Shown here: positions 7,437 through 16,790 of the stretch, piece after piece
Position numbering within the stretch: position 1 is the stretch's first letter
Layout of the letters: every line of letters begins with the position of its first letter
From: Curtobacterium sp. MCBD17_013
Lineage (GTDB): Bacteria; Actinomycetota; Actinomycetes; Actinomycetales; Microbacteriaceae
NCBI RefSeq assembly: GCF_003234565.1
Contig: NZ_QKTU01000003.1
Coordinates: 186,001-250,000 of the forward strand
Length of the DNA stretch: 64,000 bases
Reading direction: 5' to 3'
Made by a program: the position numbers and the translations under genes
The notes under the pieces: generated by a model
What the model was told of the DNA's origin: nothing
The model's database searches: none
What the model saw: the letters and a program-made list of their open reading frames with translations, nothing else

Positions 7437-8996
7437 GCGGGACGCCGCGGGGGCTCGTCGGAGCGACGGGCGGTCCGGTCCCGCGCCGACGGGGGTCGTT
7501 CCGACGTCGCTCCCGCGGCCGGCCGATCGCCACACCGCGACGACCGTCGCGCTCCCGGCGACGGCCAGGAGGCACACGGCCGCGAGCAGGACCGGCGCAC
7601 CGAGCGGGGTGGTCGCGGCGAGGTGGGCGAGGCCGGCGCGGGTGACACGGAGCGCCGCGCCCTCGTCGAAGCCGCGGTAGGCGACGGACAGTCCGTAGAC
7701 CGCCATGACGGGCGCCCCGACCGCGACGACCCGACCGGCGACGGGCCACCAGCGCGCCGGGAGCAGACGGAGTCCGCCGACGGCGGCGACGAGCAGGAGC
7801 GCGGCGAGCGCCACGAAGAAGTACCGCCCCTGCGCCCCGGTGATCCGGTGCAGCCGACCGTACGACTGCCAGTTGTTCGCCAGGAGGAGGAGCAGGGACA
7901 CCACCGGGAACGTCACGAGCGCGAGCACGGGTCCCCGCCACCGCGAGCGGAGCACGACCGCGGCGACCACGGCGACGAGCCCGACGACGGTCAACGCCAC
8001 CACCACGACGGGGTCGATCGGGTACGAGAGGAGTCCGAACCGACCCCAGAACGACGTCGTGAGCGCGGACCACTCGCTCGACAGGAAGAACCCCGGGTCG
8101 CGCTGCTGGCCCGGGGCCCACGGCGACGCCGTCCAGGTGCCGGCGAGCCCGTTCGGCTGGACGGTGCCGTAGCGCACGACGTTGCGGACCCACCACCAGC
8201 CCCCGAGCGCGGCGCCGATCGCGAGGGCCACCGCCGCACGTCCCAGCCGTACGCGGAGACGAGCCGTGGTGGCCACGACGAAGGCGAGGCCGACGAGCGG
8301 GACGGCGGGGAACCCGGTCGCCTTCGTGGCCACCAGGACGCCGAGGGCGGCGCCGAGTGCGACCGTGGTGCGCCACCGGAGATCGCCGGTGGCCACTCGG
8401 ACCGCCAGCCAGGTCACGACCGCGCCGAGCAGGATCACGAGCGCGTCGTTCGTGACCGAGGAACCGATCTGGGCCAGTTGCGGCACGGCCGCCAGGGCCG
8501 CAGCCGCGACGACGCCGAACCGCCGGGACCGCGTGAGGCGACGGCCGGCAGCCCAGACGAGCATGGGCAGGGGCGCGACGAGTGCGACGTCGAGGAGGCG
8601 GAGGACGACGATCACGTGGTCCCACCGCAGGTCCTCGAACCCGACCACGCGGAGCACGACGGCCGCCAGGGCGTAGGCGGTCGGTGGATGCTGGGTCATC
8701 TGGTCCGCCCCGGCGCTCGCACCGGGGGCGGCACGGACGAGTTCGGCCCAGGTGCCCCGGTCGGCCGGCGCGGTCGTCGCGACCTCGGCGCGGGCCGCGA
8801 GGAGCGCGTTCGACACCCGCAGTGCGCCCGGCACCGGCCAGCCCTCACCCGTGGCGATCGCCACGACGGCACCGGTGTGCGGCAGTTCGTCGGGCGCCTG
8901 GAAGAGCGGCGTGAGGAGCGCCCAGACGACGAGCAGGAGGGTGAACGCCGCGGTGATCGAGCCGATCGTCCAGCGCTCCGTGCGGGTGACTGGCAT
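7434..8996 (-). CDS. DUF2142 family polytopic membrane protein
   Basis: The product has 520 residues with about eleven hydrophobic segments. After the first membrane span comes FQAPDELPHTGAV, the Pro-Asp-Glu motif of DUF2142; QHPPTAYALAAVVLR and SSVTNDALVILLGA follow, and GAQGRYFFVALAAL lies near the C-terminus. DUF2142 proteins resemble GT-C glycosyltransferases, which use lipid-linked sugars and an acidic motif in the first extracellular loop. No member's reaction is known to me. ATG 8996 has GGAGG five bases upstream; ATG 9008, with TAAGCT eight bases upstream, would be a leaderless alternative. It lies upstream of rfbB-rfbD in the same direction. Two paralogues lie at 10664 and 12301. Confidence 0.88.
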   Translation of the reverse strand: MPVTRTERWTIGSITAAFTLLLVVWALLTPLFQAPDELPHTGAVVAIATGEGWPVPGALRVSNALLAARAEVATTAPADRGTWAELVRAAPGASAGADQMTQHPPTAYALAAVVLRVVGFEDLRWDHVIVVLRLLDVALVAPLPMLVWAAGRRLTRSRRFGVVAAAALAAVPQLAQIGSSVTNDALVILLGAVVTWLAVRVATGDLRWRTTVALGAALGVLVATKATGFPAVPLVGLAFVVATTARLRVRLGRAAVALAIGAALGGWWWVRNVVRYGTVQPNGLAGTWTASPWAPGQQRDPGFFLSSEWSALTTSFWGRFGLLSYPIDPVVVVALTVVGLVAVVAAVVLRSRWRGPVLALVTFPVVSLLLLLANNWQSYGRLHRITGAQGRYFFVALAALLLVAAVGGLRLLPARWWPVAGRVVAVGAPVMAVYGLSVAYRGFDEGAALRVTRAGLAHLAATTPLGAPVLLAAVCLLAVAGSATVVAVWRSAGRGSDVGTTPVGAGPDRPSLRRAPAASR

Positions 8997-9016
8997 CCGG
9001 ACCTCCATCGTCGGCG

Positions 9017-9022
9017 AGCTTA
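9017..9022 (-). promoter_or_regulatory. -10 element TAAGCT of the DUF2142-rfbBD unit
   Basis: TAAGCT on the minus strand lies eight bases before ATG 9008 and twenty before ATG 8996. It faces the divergent rfbC promoter. Confidence 0.45.
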
Positions 9023-9099
9023 CCGATGGGCTACCGCCCCGCCCACCCGCCGACCCGCGCCGCGCCGCTCCCGGGCGAGGGCGCGAACCGGTGCCTTGC

Positions 9100-9105
9100 T
9101 ACGCT
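9100..9105 (+). promoter_or_regulatory. -10 element TACGCT of rfbC (leaderless)
   Basis: TACGCT ends six bases before the rfbC GTG, predicting a leaderless rfbC-rfbA mRNA. Confidence 0.6.
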
Positions 9106-9111
9106 CTCGGG

Positions 9112-9717
9112 GTGCAGATCCGCGAACTGAAGATCCCCGACAGCTACGAGATCACGCCGAAGCAGTTCGGGGACGACCGTGGCGTGTTCCTCGAGTGGTA
9201 CCGCTTCGACCGCCTGGCCGAGGCCACCGGCCGTTCGATCGACCTCAAGCAGGCGAACACGTCCGTGTCGAAGCGCGGCACCGTCCGCGGCATCCACTTC
9301 GCGGACATCCCGCCGAGCCAGGCCAAGTACGTGACGGCGACGCACGGCGCGGTCCTCGACTTCGTCATCGACATCCGGGTCGGCTCGCCGACGTACGGCG
9401 AGTGGGACTCGGTGCTCCTCGATGACGAGGACCGTCGGGCGATCTTCCTGTCCGAGGGGCTCGGGCACTGCTTCGTCGCACTGACGGAGGGCGCCACGGT
9501 GTCCTACCTCGTCACGGACGTCTACCAGCCCACGCGCGAGCACGGCATCAGCCCGGTCGACCCGGCCATCGGGCTCGCGTTCCCGGAGGAGGCGGGCGAG
9601 CTGCTGCTGTCCCCGAAGGACACCGAGGCGCCGACGCTCGCCGAGGCCGAGGCACAGGGGCTGCTGCCGCAGTGGGCGGACGCCCGGTCGTTCTACGACT
9701 CGCTGAAGGGGGCCTGA
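9112..9717 (+). CDS. rfbC: dTDP-4-dehydrorhamnose 3,5-epimerase
   Basis: RfbC (RmlC) epimerises dTDP-4-keto-6-deoxyglucose at C3 and C5. The 201-residue cupin protein starts [19 protein letters not shown]. It has [12 protein letters not shown], the catalytic-His segment [17 protein letters not shown]-like sequence ([14 protein letters not shown]) and YLVTDVYQP with the catalytic Tyr region, all in family order. The open frame extends far upstream but that part is antisense to DUF2142; GTG 9112 fits both the family start and the TACGCT -10 six bases upstream. rfbA follows after five bases. Confidence 0.96.
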   Translation: MQIRELKIPDSYEITPKQFGDDRGVFLEWYRFDRLAEATGRSIDLKQANTSVSKRGTVRGIHFADIPPSQAKYVTATHGAVLDFVIDIRVGSPTYGEWDSVLLDDEDRRAIFLSEGLGHCFVALTEGATVSYLVTDVYQPTREHGISPVDPAIGLAFPEEAGELLLSPKDTEAPTLAEAEAQGLLPQWADARSFYDSLKGA

Positions 9718-9722
9718 TCGCG

Positions 9723-10586
9723 ATGAAGGGCATCATCCTCGCCGGCGGTTCCGGCACGCGGCTGTGGCCCATCACCAAGGGCATCTCGAAGCAGCTCATG
9801 CCGATCTACGACAAGCCGATGGTCTACTACCCGCTGTCGACGCTCATGATGGCCGGGATCCGCGAGGTCCTCGTGATCACGACGCCGGAGTACAACGACC
9901 AGTTCCGTGCGCTCCTGGGCGACGGCTCCGCGCTCGGCATGACGATCGAGTACGCGGTCCAGCCCTCGCCCGACGGCCTCGCGCAGGCGTTCGTCATCGG
10001 CGAGGACTTCATCGGGGACGACAGCGTCGCGCTCGTCCTCGGCGACAACATCTTCCACGGAGTCGGCCTCGGCACGAACCTCCGCAAGAACACACACATC
10101 GACGGCGCGACGATCTTCGCGTACCACGTCTCCGACCCCAAGGCCTACGGCGTGGTCGAGTTCGACGACGCCTTCCGCGCGATCTCGATCGAGGAGAAGC
10201 CCGCCGAGCCGAAGTCGAACTACGCCGTGCCGGGGCTGTACTTCTACGACCACCGCGTCGTCGAGATCGCCAAGACGATCGAGCCGAGTGCCCGCGGTGA
10301 GCTCGAGATCTCGACGGTCAACGAGCGGTACCTCGAGGCCGGTGCGCTCAACGTCCAGGTGCTCGACCGCGGCACCGCATGGCTCGACACCGGCACCTTC
10401 GAGTCGATGATGCAGGCGTCGGAGTACGTGCGCGTGATCGAGGACCGGCAGGGCCACAAGATCGGCTGCATCGAGGAGATCGCCTGGCGGAACGGTTGGA
10501 TCGACGACGCCGCGCTCGCCGCGCTCGCCGCACCGCTCGCGAAGAGCGGGTACGGCGTGTACCTGCAGCGCCTCCTCGACGCCTGA
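9723..10586 (+). CDS. rfbA: Glucose-1-phosphate thymidylyltransferase
   Basis: RfbA (RmlA) makes dTDP-glucose from dTTP and glucose 1-phosphate, the first committed step to dTDP-L-rhamnose. It is 287 residues long, the usual short form. Visible motifs are [14 protein letters not shown] (nucleotide binding), [30 protein letters not shown] and [19 protein letters not shown]. It starts five bases after rfbC and is presumably cotranscribed and translationally coupled. A strong hairpin follows at 10612. Together with rfbB and rfbD on the other strand this completes the four-gene rhamnose pathway within 5.1 kb. Confidence 0.97.
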   Translation: MKGIILAGGSGTRLWPITKGISKQLMPIYDKPMVYYPLSTLMMAGIREVLVITTPEYNDQFRALLGDGSALGMTIEYAVQPSPDGLAQAFVIGEDFIGDDSVALVLGDNIFHGVGLGTNLRKNTHIDGATIFAYHVSDPKAYGVVEFDDAFRAISIEEKPAEPKSNYAVPGLYFYDHRVVEIAKTIEPSARGELEISTVNERYLEAGALNVQVLDRGTAWLDTGTFESMMQASEYVRVIEDRQGHKIGCIEEIAWRNGWIDDAALAALAAPLAKSGYGVYLQRLLDA

Positions 10587-10611
10587 CGCGCGTCCCGTCG
10601 CGCGGCACCCC

Positions 10612-10645
10612 GACGCCCCGGACCTCCGCCAGGAGCCGGGGCGTC
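10612..10645. terminator. Bidirectional hairpin after rfbA
   Basis: Perfect ten-base arms (GACGCCCCGG and CCGGGGCGTC) surround a 14-base loop. It lies between convergent rfbA and the DUF2142 gene and can serve both. Confidence 0.75.
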
Positions 10646-10663
10646 GTCGCGTCCCGCGCTCCG

Positions 10664-12304
10664 TCAGTCGACGTCCGGGAGGCGGTCGGTCGCGGTCGCG
10701 GGGACCGTGGCGGTGACCGACGGGACCGGGGTGGGCGGGGCCTCCCGGCCGGTCGTGTCCGGACCGGACCCGAGCCCGCACCAGCGCCACGCGAGCACCA
10801 CCGCGACGACCACCGCGACCGCCATGAGGACGCCGACCACGGCGAGGGTGTGCGACCCGAGCGGCGTCGTGTACGCGAGGTGCGCGAGCCCGGGACGCGT
10901 GATCCCGAGGTTCGTCTGCTCGTACTCGCCGCGGTAGGCGACGCTCAAGCCGTACGCACCGACGGCCGGGGCCGCGACGACGAGGACCCGGGCGGCCCGG
11001 CGACGGAGCACCGGCCGGACCACGAGCGCGGACCAGGCGACCGCACTCATCGCGATCGCCGCGACGAGTGCGACGAACAGGAACCGCCCCTGGGTGCCGC
11101 CGATCTGGTGCAGGCCACCGTAGGACCGCCAGTCGTACGCGACGACGGCGAGGAGCACGGACGCAGGCAGCGCGCCGAGTGCGACGACGGCACCGCGCTG
11201 CGGGAAACGGCGGGTGAACGACCACGCGATCGCGAGCAGCGCCACGAGCGACAGGAGGTCGGTGAGGATCGGGGTCATCGGGAACTGGAAGCCGCCGAAC
11301 TCGCCCCAGAACGAGCGCGTCAGTCCGTCCCACTGCTGGTCGACGAACAGCCCCGGGTTCCGCGTCGAGCCGGGCGGCCACGGCGTGACCGGGGTGAGAC
11401 CGGCGAGACCGTTCGGCAGCGGGGTGTGGAAGGCGACGAGGCAGTGCACCCACCACCAGGAGCCGAGCACCACGCCGATCGCGAGCGCCACCCCGGCGCG
11501 GGCCAGCCGTGCCCGCCAGGGGAGGGCGCGTGCGGCGAGCACGACGACGGCGACGAACAGGACCGCCGGGAGGCCCGTGGCCTTCACCGACGCCAGCACG
11601 GCGAACGTCAGCCCGAGCGCGAGTGTCGTCCACCAGCGCCGGTCACCGGTGAGGATCCGGACGCCGAACCACGTCAGCAGGCCGCCCAGGAGGAACACGG
11701 GGGCCTCGTTCGTGACGGAGGATCCGATCTGCGCGAGCTGGGGCACCGCGAACAGCGCGAACGGCGCGACCGCTGCCAGTCGCGGCGTCCGCGTGAGCCG
11801 CCGGACCGTCGCCCAGACCAGGACCGGCAGCGGCGCGACGAGGAGGGCGTCGACCAGGCGGAGCACGACGACGGCGACGTCCCACCGGAGGTCGTGGAGG
11901 TGGAGGATCCGGAGGACGACCGCCGCGGCCAGGTAGTAGGTGGGCGGGTGCTGCGACATCTGGTCCACGAGCACCGATTCGCCAGGGTGCGCCGCGAGGA
12001 GGGCACCGACGGTGGGCCGCTGGAGGGGCGGGGTCGACGCGGCGGAGTCGACCGCGGCACGTGTCGCGTTGAGGTAGTGCAGCTGCCCGGGGGCGTCCCA
12101 GTGGCCGCCGAGCGCGAGGTGCAGCACGGCGTCGACGTGGGCGGCCTCGTCCGGGGCCTGGAACATCGGGGTGACGAGCGCCCACACGACGAGCAGGAGC
12201 GCGAACGCCAGCGTGACCACCGCGACCACCACGACCTCGCGCCGGGTCACCCGGGGGCGGGGCACGACCACCGCGGTGGCCTGGAGGCGCTCGGCGGCGG
12301 TCAT
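10664..12304 (-). CDS. DUF2142 family polytopic membrane protein
   Basis: The product has 546 residues, with a cytoplasmic N-terminus (VTRREVVVVAVVTLAFALL begins the first span) and about eleven membrane segments. Family landmarks are FQAPDEAAHVDAVLHLA, QHPPTYYLAAAVVLR, SSVTNEAPVFLLGG, a positional NGLAG, and GTQGRFLFVALVAAI. A charged, Pro-rich C-terminal tail follows the last span. ATG 12304 overlaps the stop of the upstream paralogue by four bases, so the two are coupled. It probably acts outside the membrane on lipid-linked sugars, by analogy with GT-C enzymes. It is similar along its whole length to the proteins at 7434 and 12301, which implies local duplication. Confidence 0.88.
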   Translation of the reverse strand: MTAAERLQATAVVVPRPRVTRREVVVVAVVTLAFALLLVVWALVTPMFQAPDEAAHVDAVLHLALGGHWDAPGQLHYLNATRAAVDSAASTPPLQRPTVGALLAAHPGESVLVDQMSQHPPTYYLAAAVVLRILHLHDLRWDVAVVVLRLVDALLVAPLPVLVWATVRRLTRTPRLAAVAPFALFAVPQLAQIGSSVTNEAPVFLLGGLLTWFGVRILTGDRRWWTTLALGLTFAVLASVKATGLPAVLFVAVVVLAARALPWRARLARAGVALAIGVVLGSWWWVHCLVAFHTPLPNGLAGLTPVTPWPPGSTRNPGLFVDQQWDGLTRSFWGEFGGFQFPMTPILTDLLSLVALLAIAWSFTRRFPQRGAVVALGALPASVLLAVVAYDWRSYGGLHQIGGTQGRFLFVALVAAIAMSAVAWSALVVRPVLRRRAARVLVVAAPAVGAYGLSVAYRGEYEQTNLGITRPGLAHLAYTTPLGSHTLAVVGVLMAVAVVVAVVLAWRWCGLGSGPDTTGREAPPTPVPSVTATVPATATDRLPDVD

Positions 12305-13854
12305 ACCGGGACCTCCTCGCTCCGCGCCGCGCGCGTCCGCGCCGCCGCGGCTGCGGGGATCGCCCACCACGTGGTGACGGCCGCCGCGACGAGGGCGACG
12401 CCGAGGAGCACGGTGAGGACCGTCACGCCGGCGCCGCCGACGGGACTCACGCTCGCGAGCCGGTGGAGGCCGTCCTGCGTGACGAGGAACTGGTTCTTCT
12501 CCCAGAAGCCGCGGTACCCGACGGTGACGCCGTACGCGGCCACGAGCACGGCCGTCACCAGGGCCACCCGGCCGAACCGGGCGCGACCTGCGGGCGTCAG
12601 GACGGCGCGTCGCCACGCGAGCGCGCTCAACGCCACCAGGGCCACGATGCCCGGGAAGAAGTACCGGCCCTGCACGCCGCCGATGAACTGCGTGCGGTCG
12701 TAGCTCTGCCAGTTGTTGAGCAGCTGGGTCGCGACGAGGAACGCGGGGAACACCGCGAGCGCGATCACCGAGCGGAGCGCGGGGCCGCGCCGGAACCCCC
12801 ACACGACGATCCCGCCGATCCCGACGATCGTGAGCAGGTCCGTCAGCACCGGGGTCATCGGGAACTGAGCGCGTCCGAAGTCACCCCAGAACGTCGGTCC
12901 GAGGCCCGTCCACTCGCTGTTGAAGAACTGGCCGAGGTTCGGCGTCGCCCCGCCGGTCCAGGGCTCGTCCGGACGGAGGGCGATGAGTCCGTTCGGCTGG
13001 AGCGCGTGGTACACGACGATGTTGTGGAGCCACCACCAGCCGCCGAGCACCCCGGCGACGGCGAGCGCGACGAGCGCCCGGAGCGCGCGCACCGCGGGAC
13101 GGAGGACACCGACACCGGACCAGAACGCGGCGACGGCGACGAACGGAATCGCGGGCAGACCCGTCGCCTTCGACGCGACCGTGAGTCCGAGCGCGACCGA
13201 CAGCGCCAGGAGCGTGCGGCGTCGGACGTCGCCCGTCACGACCCGGACCCCGAGCCACGTGACGAGCGCACCGGCGAGCATGACGAGCGGGTCGTTGCTC
13301 GCGGAGGCACCGATCTGTGCGACCTGTGGCACCGCGAGGACGGCTGCCCCGCCGACGAGCGCCGCGGCGGGTGAGCCCGTCAGCCGTCGGGTCGTCGCCC
13401 ACGCCAGCAGGGGGAGTGCGAGCACGAGGAGGGCGTCGAACAGCCGCAGGGTGAGCACGACGAGGTCGTACCGGAGGTGCTCGTAGTGCACGAGGTGCAG
13501 GACACCGGCCGCGAGCACGTAGTACGTCGGCGGGTGCTGCGTCATCTGGTTCACGCCGGTCTCGTGCGTGTACCGGCGTTCCAGCGCGCCCCACGTCGGG
13601 CCCTGGTCGGTCGGGACGTGTCCCACGAGCGCCTGCGCCTGGACCGTCGCGCCCTCGTAGCGGAGGTGCCCGGGTGCCGCCCAGCCGTCGCCGCGCGCCA
13701 CGTGCACCACGGCGTCCACGTGCGCGGCCTCGTCCGGCGTGTGGAACAGCGGGGTCAGGACCGCCCACAGCGCGAGTACCAGCCCGAACGCGACCGTCAG
13801 CGCGACGACGGCGATGCGCTCGCGACGGGTGATCGGAGGGGCGTCAATCGCCAT
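12301..13854 (-). CDS. DUF2142 family polytopic membrane protein
   Basis: The product has 517 residues and is the third DUF2142 paralogue. Motifs in order are FHTPDEAAHVDAVVHVA, NQMTQHPPTYYVLAAG, ASASNDPLVMLAGALVTWLG, QPNGLIAL, and GGVQGRYFFPGIVALV. Membrane spans alternate with short loops, and the C-terminus is short and basic. The start at 13854 lies within the 3' end of the GT2 gene (11-base overlap), and its stop overlaps the next DUF2142 start by four bases, so GT2 then DUF2142 then DUF2142 form a tightly packed operon. The pairing with a polyprenyl-phosphate-sugar-synthase-like GT2 fits use of a lipid-linked donor. Confidence 0.88.
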   Translation of the reverse strand: MAIDAPPITRRERIAVVALTVAFGLVLALWAVLTPLFHTPDEAAHVDAVVHVARGDGWAAPGHLRYEGATVQAQALVGHVPTDQGPTWGALERRYTHETGVNQMTQHPPTYYVLAAGVLHLVHYEHLRYDLVVLTLRLFDALLVLALPLLAWATTRRLTGSPAAALVGGAAVLAVPQVAQIGASASNDPLVMLAGALVTWLGVRVVTGDVRRRTLLALSVALGLTVASKATGLPAIPFVAVAAFWSGVGVLRPAVRALRALVALAVAGVLGGWWWLHNIVVYHALQPNGLIALRPDEPWTGGATPNLGQFFNSEWTGLGPTFWGDFGRAQFPMTPVLTDLLTIVGIGGIVVWGFRRGPALRSVIALAVFPAFLVATQLLNNWQSYDRTQFIGGVQGRYFFPGIVALVALSALAWRRAVLTPAGRARFGRVALVTAVLVAAYGVTVGYRGFWEKNQFLVTQDGLHRLASVSPVGGAGVTVLTVLLGVALVAAAVTTWWAIPAAAAARTRAARSEEVPV

Positions 13855-14785
13855 ACCGGGCGAGCTTCTGGAGGTCGAGTGTCTCCTCTTGCAACGTCCG
13901 GTTCAGGCGTGTCAGGTCGGCGACCACGCCGATCACGATCGAGAGCAGGGCCGTGATGACGAGGACGACGCCGAGGATGAGCGACTGCAGGTGGTTGCCC
14001 CCGCCGTCCACCGCCAGCAGGACGAGGTACCGGACGAACGGGATGAGCCCGCACACGGCGAGCAGCACGCTGATCCAGGCGAACAGGGCCATGGGTCGGT
14101 ACATCAGGTAGACCCGGGCGATCGCGGACCCCGACTGGAACATGTGCTGCCAGATGTTGCTGAAGAGGCGGGACTCGCGGGTCTTCGGGTTCGTGGTGAT
14201 CGGCACGCTGGCGATCGCGAGGCGCTTGTACCCCGCCTGGACGATGGTCTCCATGCAGTAGCTGAAGCGCGTCACGATGTTCAGCCGGATGAGCGAGTAC
14301 TTGGAGTACGCGCGGAAGCCGCTCGCGGCGTCGGGCAGGTCGAGGCCGGCCGCGCGGCTGGCGACCCAGCTGCCGAACTGCTGCATGCTCTTCTTGAAGG
14401 CCGAGAAGTGCTCGATGGTGCGGGTCTGCCGGTCACCGATGACGATGTCGGCCTCGCGCCGGAGGATGGGCTGCACCAGCTCGGTGATCATGGCCTGCGG
14501 GTACTGGTTGTCGCCGTCGGTGTTCACGACGATGTCGGCGCCGTGCAGGAGCGCGTAGTCGACGCCGTCCCGGAAGGACCGCGCGAGACCCATGTTCGTC
14601 GTGTGGTGCACGAAGTGCTTGACGCCGTGTTCGCGCGCGACCTCGACGGTGCGATCGGAGCAGCCGTCGTCGATCACGAGCAGCTCGACCTCGTCGATGC
14701 CGGGGATCTCGCGGGGGATCGAATCGATCACGGACGCGATCGTGGCCTCTTCGTTGAGGGCGGGGATCTGCACGAACAGTTTCAA
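13844..14785 (-). CDS. GT2 polyprenyl-phosphate glycosyltransferase-like membrane protein
   Basis: The 313-residue protein begins MKLFVQIPALNEEATIASVI. It has VIDDGCSDRTVEVA, NTDGDNQYP (the DxD-like metal site), and DAASGFRAYSK, the conserved motif of DPM/ArnC-like enzymes. Two membrane segments near the C-terminus (MALFAWISVLLAVCGLIPF and LILGVVLVITALLSIVIGV) are followed by a short helical tail. Such enzymes transfer a sugar from a nucleotide to polyprenyl phosphate, making donors for GT-C enzymes; two DUF2142 genes follow in the operon. TTG 14785 is chosen because GAGGTG lies nine bases upstream; the GTG at 14797 is itself part of that ribosome-binding site. Confidence 0.88.
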   Translation of the reverse strand: MKLFVQIPALNEEATIASVIDSIPREIPGIDEVELLVIDDGCSDRTVEVAREHGVKHFVHHTTNMGLARSFRDGVDYALLHGADIVVNTDGDNQYPQAMITELVQPILRREADIVIGDRQTRTIEHFSAFKKSMQQFGSWVASRAAGLDLPDAASGFRAYSKYSLIRLNIVTRFSYCMETIVQAGYKRLAIASVPITTNPKTRESRLFSNIWQHMFQSGSAIARVYLMYRPMALFAWISVLLAVCGLIPFVRYLVLLAVDGGGNHLQSLILGVVLVITALLSIVIGVVADLTRLNRTLQEETLDLQKLARYGD

Positions 14786-14808
14786 AATTCGGAACACCTC
14801 GGGCTCTG

Positions 14809-14820
14809 GACAGCGCTGTC
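14809..14820. promoter_or_regulatory. 12-base perfect palindrome at the GT2-DUF2142 operon start
   Basis: GACAGCGCTGTC lies directly downstream of the minus-strand -10 at 14827-14822, over the expected transcription start, where a repressor would block initiation. It is also 50 bases from the divergent -10 at 14870. Confidence 0.4.
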
Positions 14821-14821
14821 G

Positions 14822-14827
14822 ATCCTA
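14822..14827 (-). promoter_or_regulatory. -10 element TAGGAT of the GT2-DUF2142 operon
   Basis: TAGGAT on the minus strand lies 36 bases before TTG 14785, giving a leader of about 30 bases containing GAGGTG. Confidence 0.5.
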
Positions 14828-14869
14828 GCGGAGGTCGTGAGCGGAACGGTGTCGGCGGCGCGCGGGCAC

Positions 14870-14875
14870 TACCCT
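14870..14875 (+). promoter_or_regulatory. -10 element TACCCT of the CgeB-like gene (leaderless)
   Basis: TACCCT ends seven bases before ATG 14883, predicting a leaderless mRNA. Confidence 0.55.
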
Positions 14876-14882
14876 CGGACGC

Positions 14883-16790
14883 ATGGCGCTGACCCGGGGA
14901 CCAGCTCGCGTCGCTGCGGGTGTCGCTCGACGCCTGTTGGCCGGTCGTGACGTCAGCCCACCCGACGCGGGGCACGGACCCGTCGTGCTCGGCATCGCGA
15001 CGGAGATCGACCAGCGCGGCGTGGACCATGCGGCGCTCCGCGCCGACGTGACCACCGTCCTCGTGCTCGCCGACGTCCGGACGTCGCTCACCGACCGCGC
15101 CGCCGCCCTCGACGCGGCCGCAGCCTCGGTCGACGCCGCGCAGGTGCTCCTGGCCACGTACGACGTCCACGCCGGACCCGCCACCGCACATCCCGTACCG
15201 CGCGTCCCGCAGGGGTGGCAGGGCGTCGACGAGCGCGTGCACGCGACGGTCGGCGGCGCCGTCGCCGCCGCGCTCCCGGCCGTGGTCGGAGCGCGTCTGC
15301 TCGTGGTCGACGCGGCGCTCGACGCCGAGCCGGAGGCGTGGGGACGCCTCCTCGACGCGCTCACGCCGGACACCGCGGTGGTCCAGGCGGTCGTGCGCAC
15401 CCGCGACGACCTCGTCGCGAGCGCGGGTGCCGGGTTGATCCGTCCAGGGTGGCCCACGTGGCCGGTCCTCGAGGGGTTCCCGGTCGAGGACGTCGGCGAG
15501 GCGGGCACGGTGGTCTTCGCCGCCGACGAACCCGTCCTCGCCGTCCACACGAGCGCAGTCGGGATCCCGCCGCGCACGATCGACGCACAGGTCACGCTCG
15601 CCGCCTGGACACGTGCCGCTGCGGACGTGCACGGCGGGGCCGTGCGGGCCGTGCCGGTCGGACGCGTGTACCGGGACGCGCGCGAGACTCCGCGGCGCCT
15701 CGACACCGACGCCGAGGCGGTCGTCCGCGGGTGGGACGACCGAGCGGACGCCTGGACGCCGACGACCCTCGCCGCGCGCGGTCTCGCCATCGCACGCGTC
15801 GACGCCGGTCCTGCGGGGCGTCCCGTCGCGCTGCGCGTCCCCGTGCCGTGGCTCGTGCGGGCCGTGCACGCGACCGATCGCGCCGTCCGTCTGCGCTGGT
15901 CGCTCAAGATCGCGGCCCACGCCGGCCCCCGCGGTGACGACTGGGGCGACCTGTTCTTCGCCCAGGACCTCGCGGCCGCCCTGCGGCGAGCGGGTCAGGA
16001 GGTCGTGGTCGACGCGCGGGACCGGCACGTCCGTCCGCGCTCCGAGCACCTCGACGACGTCAGCCTCGTGCTCCGTGGACTCGACGACACCCCGGTCGTC
16101 CCCGGCGCCGTCAACGTGCTCTGGGTGATCAGTCACCCCGACCTCGTCACCGACCCGGAGCTCGCCCGGTTCGACCTGCGCTTCGCCGCGGGCGCTCGGT
16201 GGGCGGACGCCACGGCGGCCCGGACGGGACTGCCCGTCCGGACGCTGCTCCAGGCCACCGATCCCGCGCGGTTCGCACCCGGACCGTCCGATCCCGAACT
16301 CGCCAGCGACGTCCTCTTCGTGGGCAAGACCCGCGACACCGTCCGGCCGGTCGTCGCCGACGCGGTGGCGGCCGGCCTCGACCTGACGGTGTGGGGATCC
16401 GGGTGGGACGCGACACCGGTGGCGCCCCTGGTCCGCGGGGCGTTCCTCCCGAACGACCACCTGCCCGACGCCTACCGCAGCGCTCGGGTCGTGCTCAACG
16501 ACCACTGGCCCGACATGGCCGACGGTGGGTTCCTGTCGAACCGGCTCTTCGACGCCGCCGCCACGGGGGCCATCGTCGTGTCGGACGACGTGCCGGGCAT
16601 CCGCGAGGTCGCAGGACCGAGCGTCGTGGTCACGGCCGGCGGTCCGGACGACCTGCGGCGCGTCGTCGCGGCCGCGCAACCCGGCGACGAGATGATCCGA
16701 TCGGCGCGTGCCGCGGTGTTCGCCGAACACCATTCGTTCGACCGCCGAGCCGCCGTCCTGATCGAGGAGGTCCTCCGTGTCCGCAGCTGA
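14883..16790 (+). CDS. CgeB-like glycosyltransferase family protein
   Basis: The 635-residue protein has no signal peptide or clear membrane span. The C-terminal third matches the CgeB-like/Glyco_trans_1_2 family: VLFVGKTRDTVRPVV, LTVWGSGWDATPV, FLPNDHLPDAYRSARVVLND, then GGFLSNRLFDAAATGAIVVSD and a final region with H-x-F. A middle block (about residues 335-420) begins LKIAAHAGPRGDDWGDLFFA and is typical of family proteins that build a GT-B fold from two Rossmann halves. The N-terminal 300 residues are Ala/Arg/Val-rich and I do not recognise them. ATG 14883 is supported by the -10 seven bases upstream. It overlaps the next membrane gene by 14 bases. Confidence 0.82.
   Translation: MALTRGPARVAAGVARRLLAGRDVSPPDAGHGPVVLGIATEIDQRGVDHAALRADVTTVLVLADVRTSLTDRAAALDAAAASVDAAQVLLATYDVHAGPATAHPVPRVPQGWQGVDERVHATVGGAVAAALPAVVGARLLVVDAALDAEPEAWGRLLDALTPDTAVVQAVVRTRDDLVASAGAGLIRPGWPTWPVLEGFPVEDVGEAGTVVFAADEPVLAVHTSAVGIPPRTIDAQVTLAAWTRAAADVHGGAVRAVPVGRVYRDARETPRRLDTDAEAVVRGWDDRADAWTPTTLAARGLAIARVDAGPAGRPVALRVPVPWLVRAVHATDRAVRLRWSLKIAAHAGPRGDDWGDLFFAQDLAAALRRAGQEVVVDARDRHVRPRSEHLDDVSLVLRGLDDTPVVPGAVNVLWVISHPDLVTDPELARFDLRFAAGARWADATAARTGLPVRTLLQATDPARFAPGPSDPELASDVLFVGKTRDTVRPVVADAVAAGLDLTVWGSGWDATPVAPLVRGAFLPNDHLPDAYRSARVVLNDHWPDMADGGFLSNRLFDAAATGAIVVSDDVPGIREVAGPSVVVTAGGPDDLRRVVAAAQPGDEMIRSARAAVFAEHHSFDRRAAVLIEEVLRVRS

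Noticed and set aside
10379-12703. 774-codon plus-strand open frame across rfbA and the DUF2142 genes
   Set aside because: Composition is Arg/Glu/His-rich shadow sequence, and both covered strands have genes with recognised motifs.
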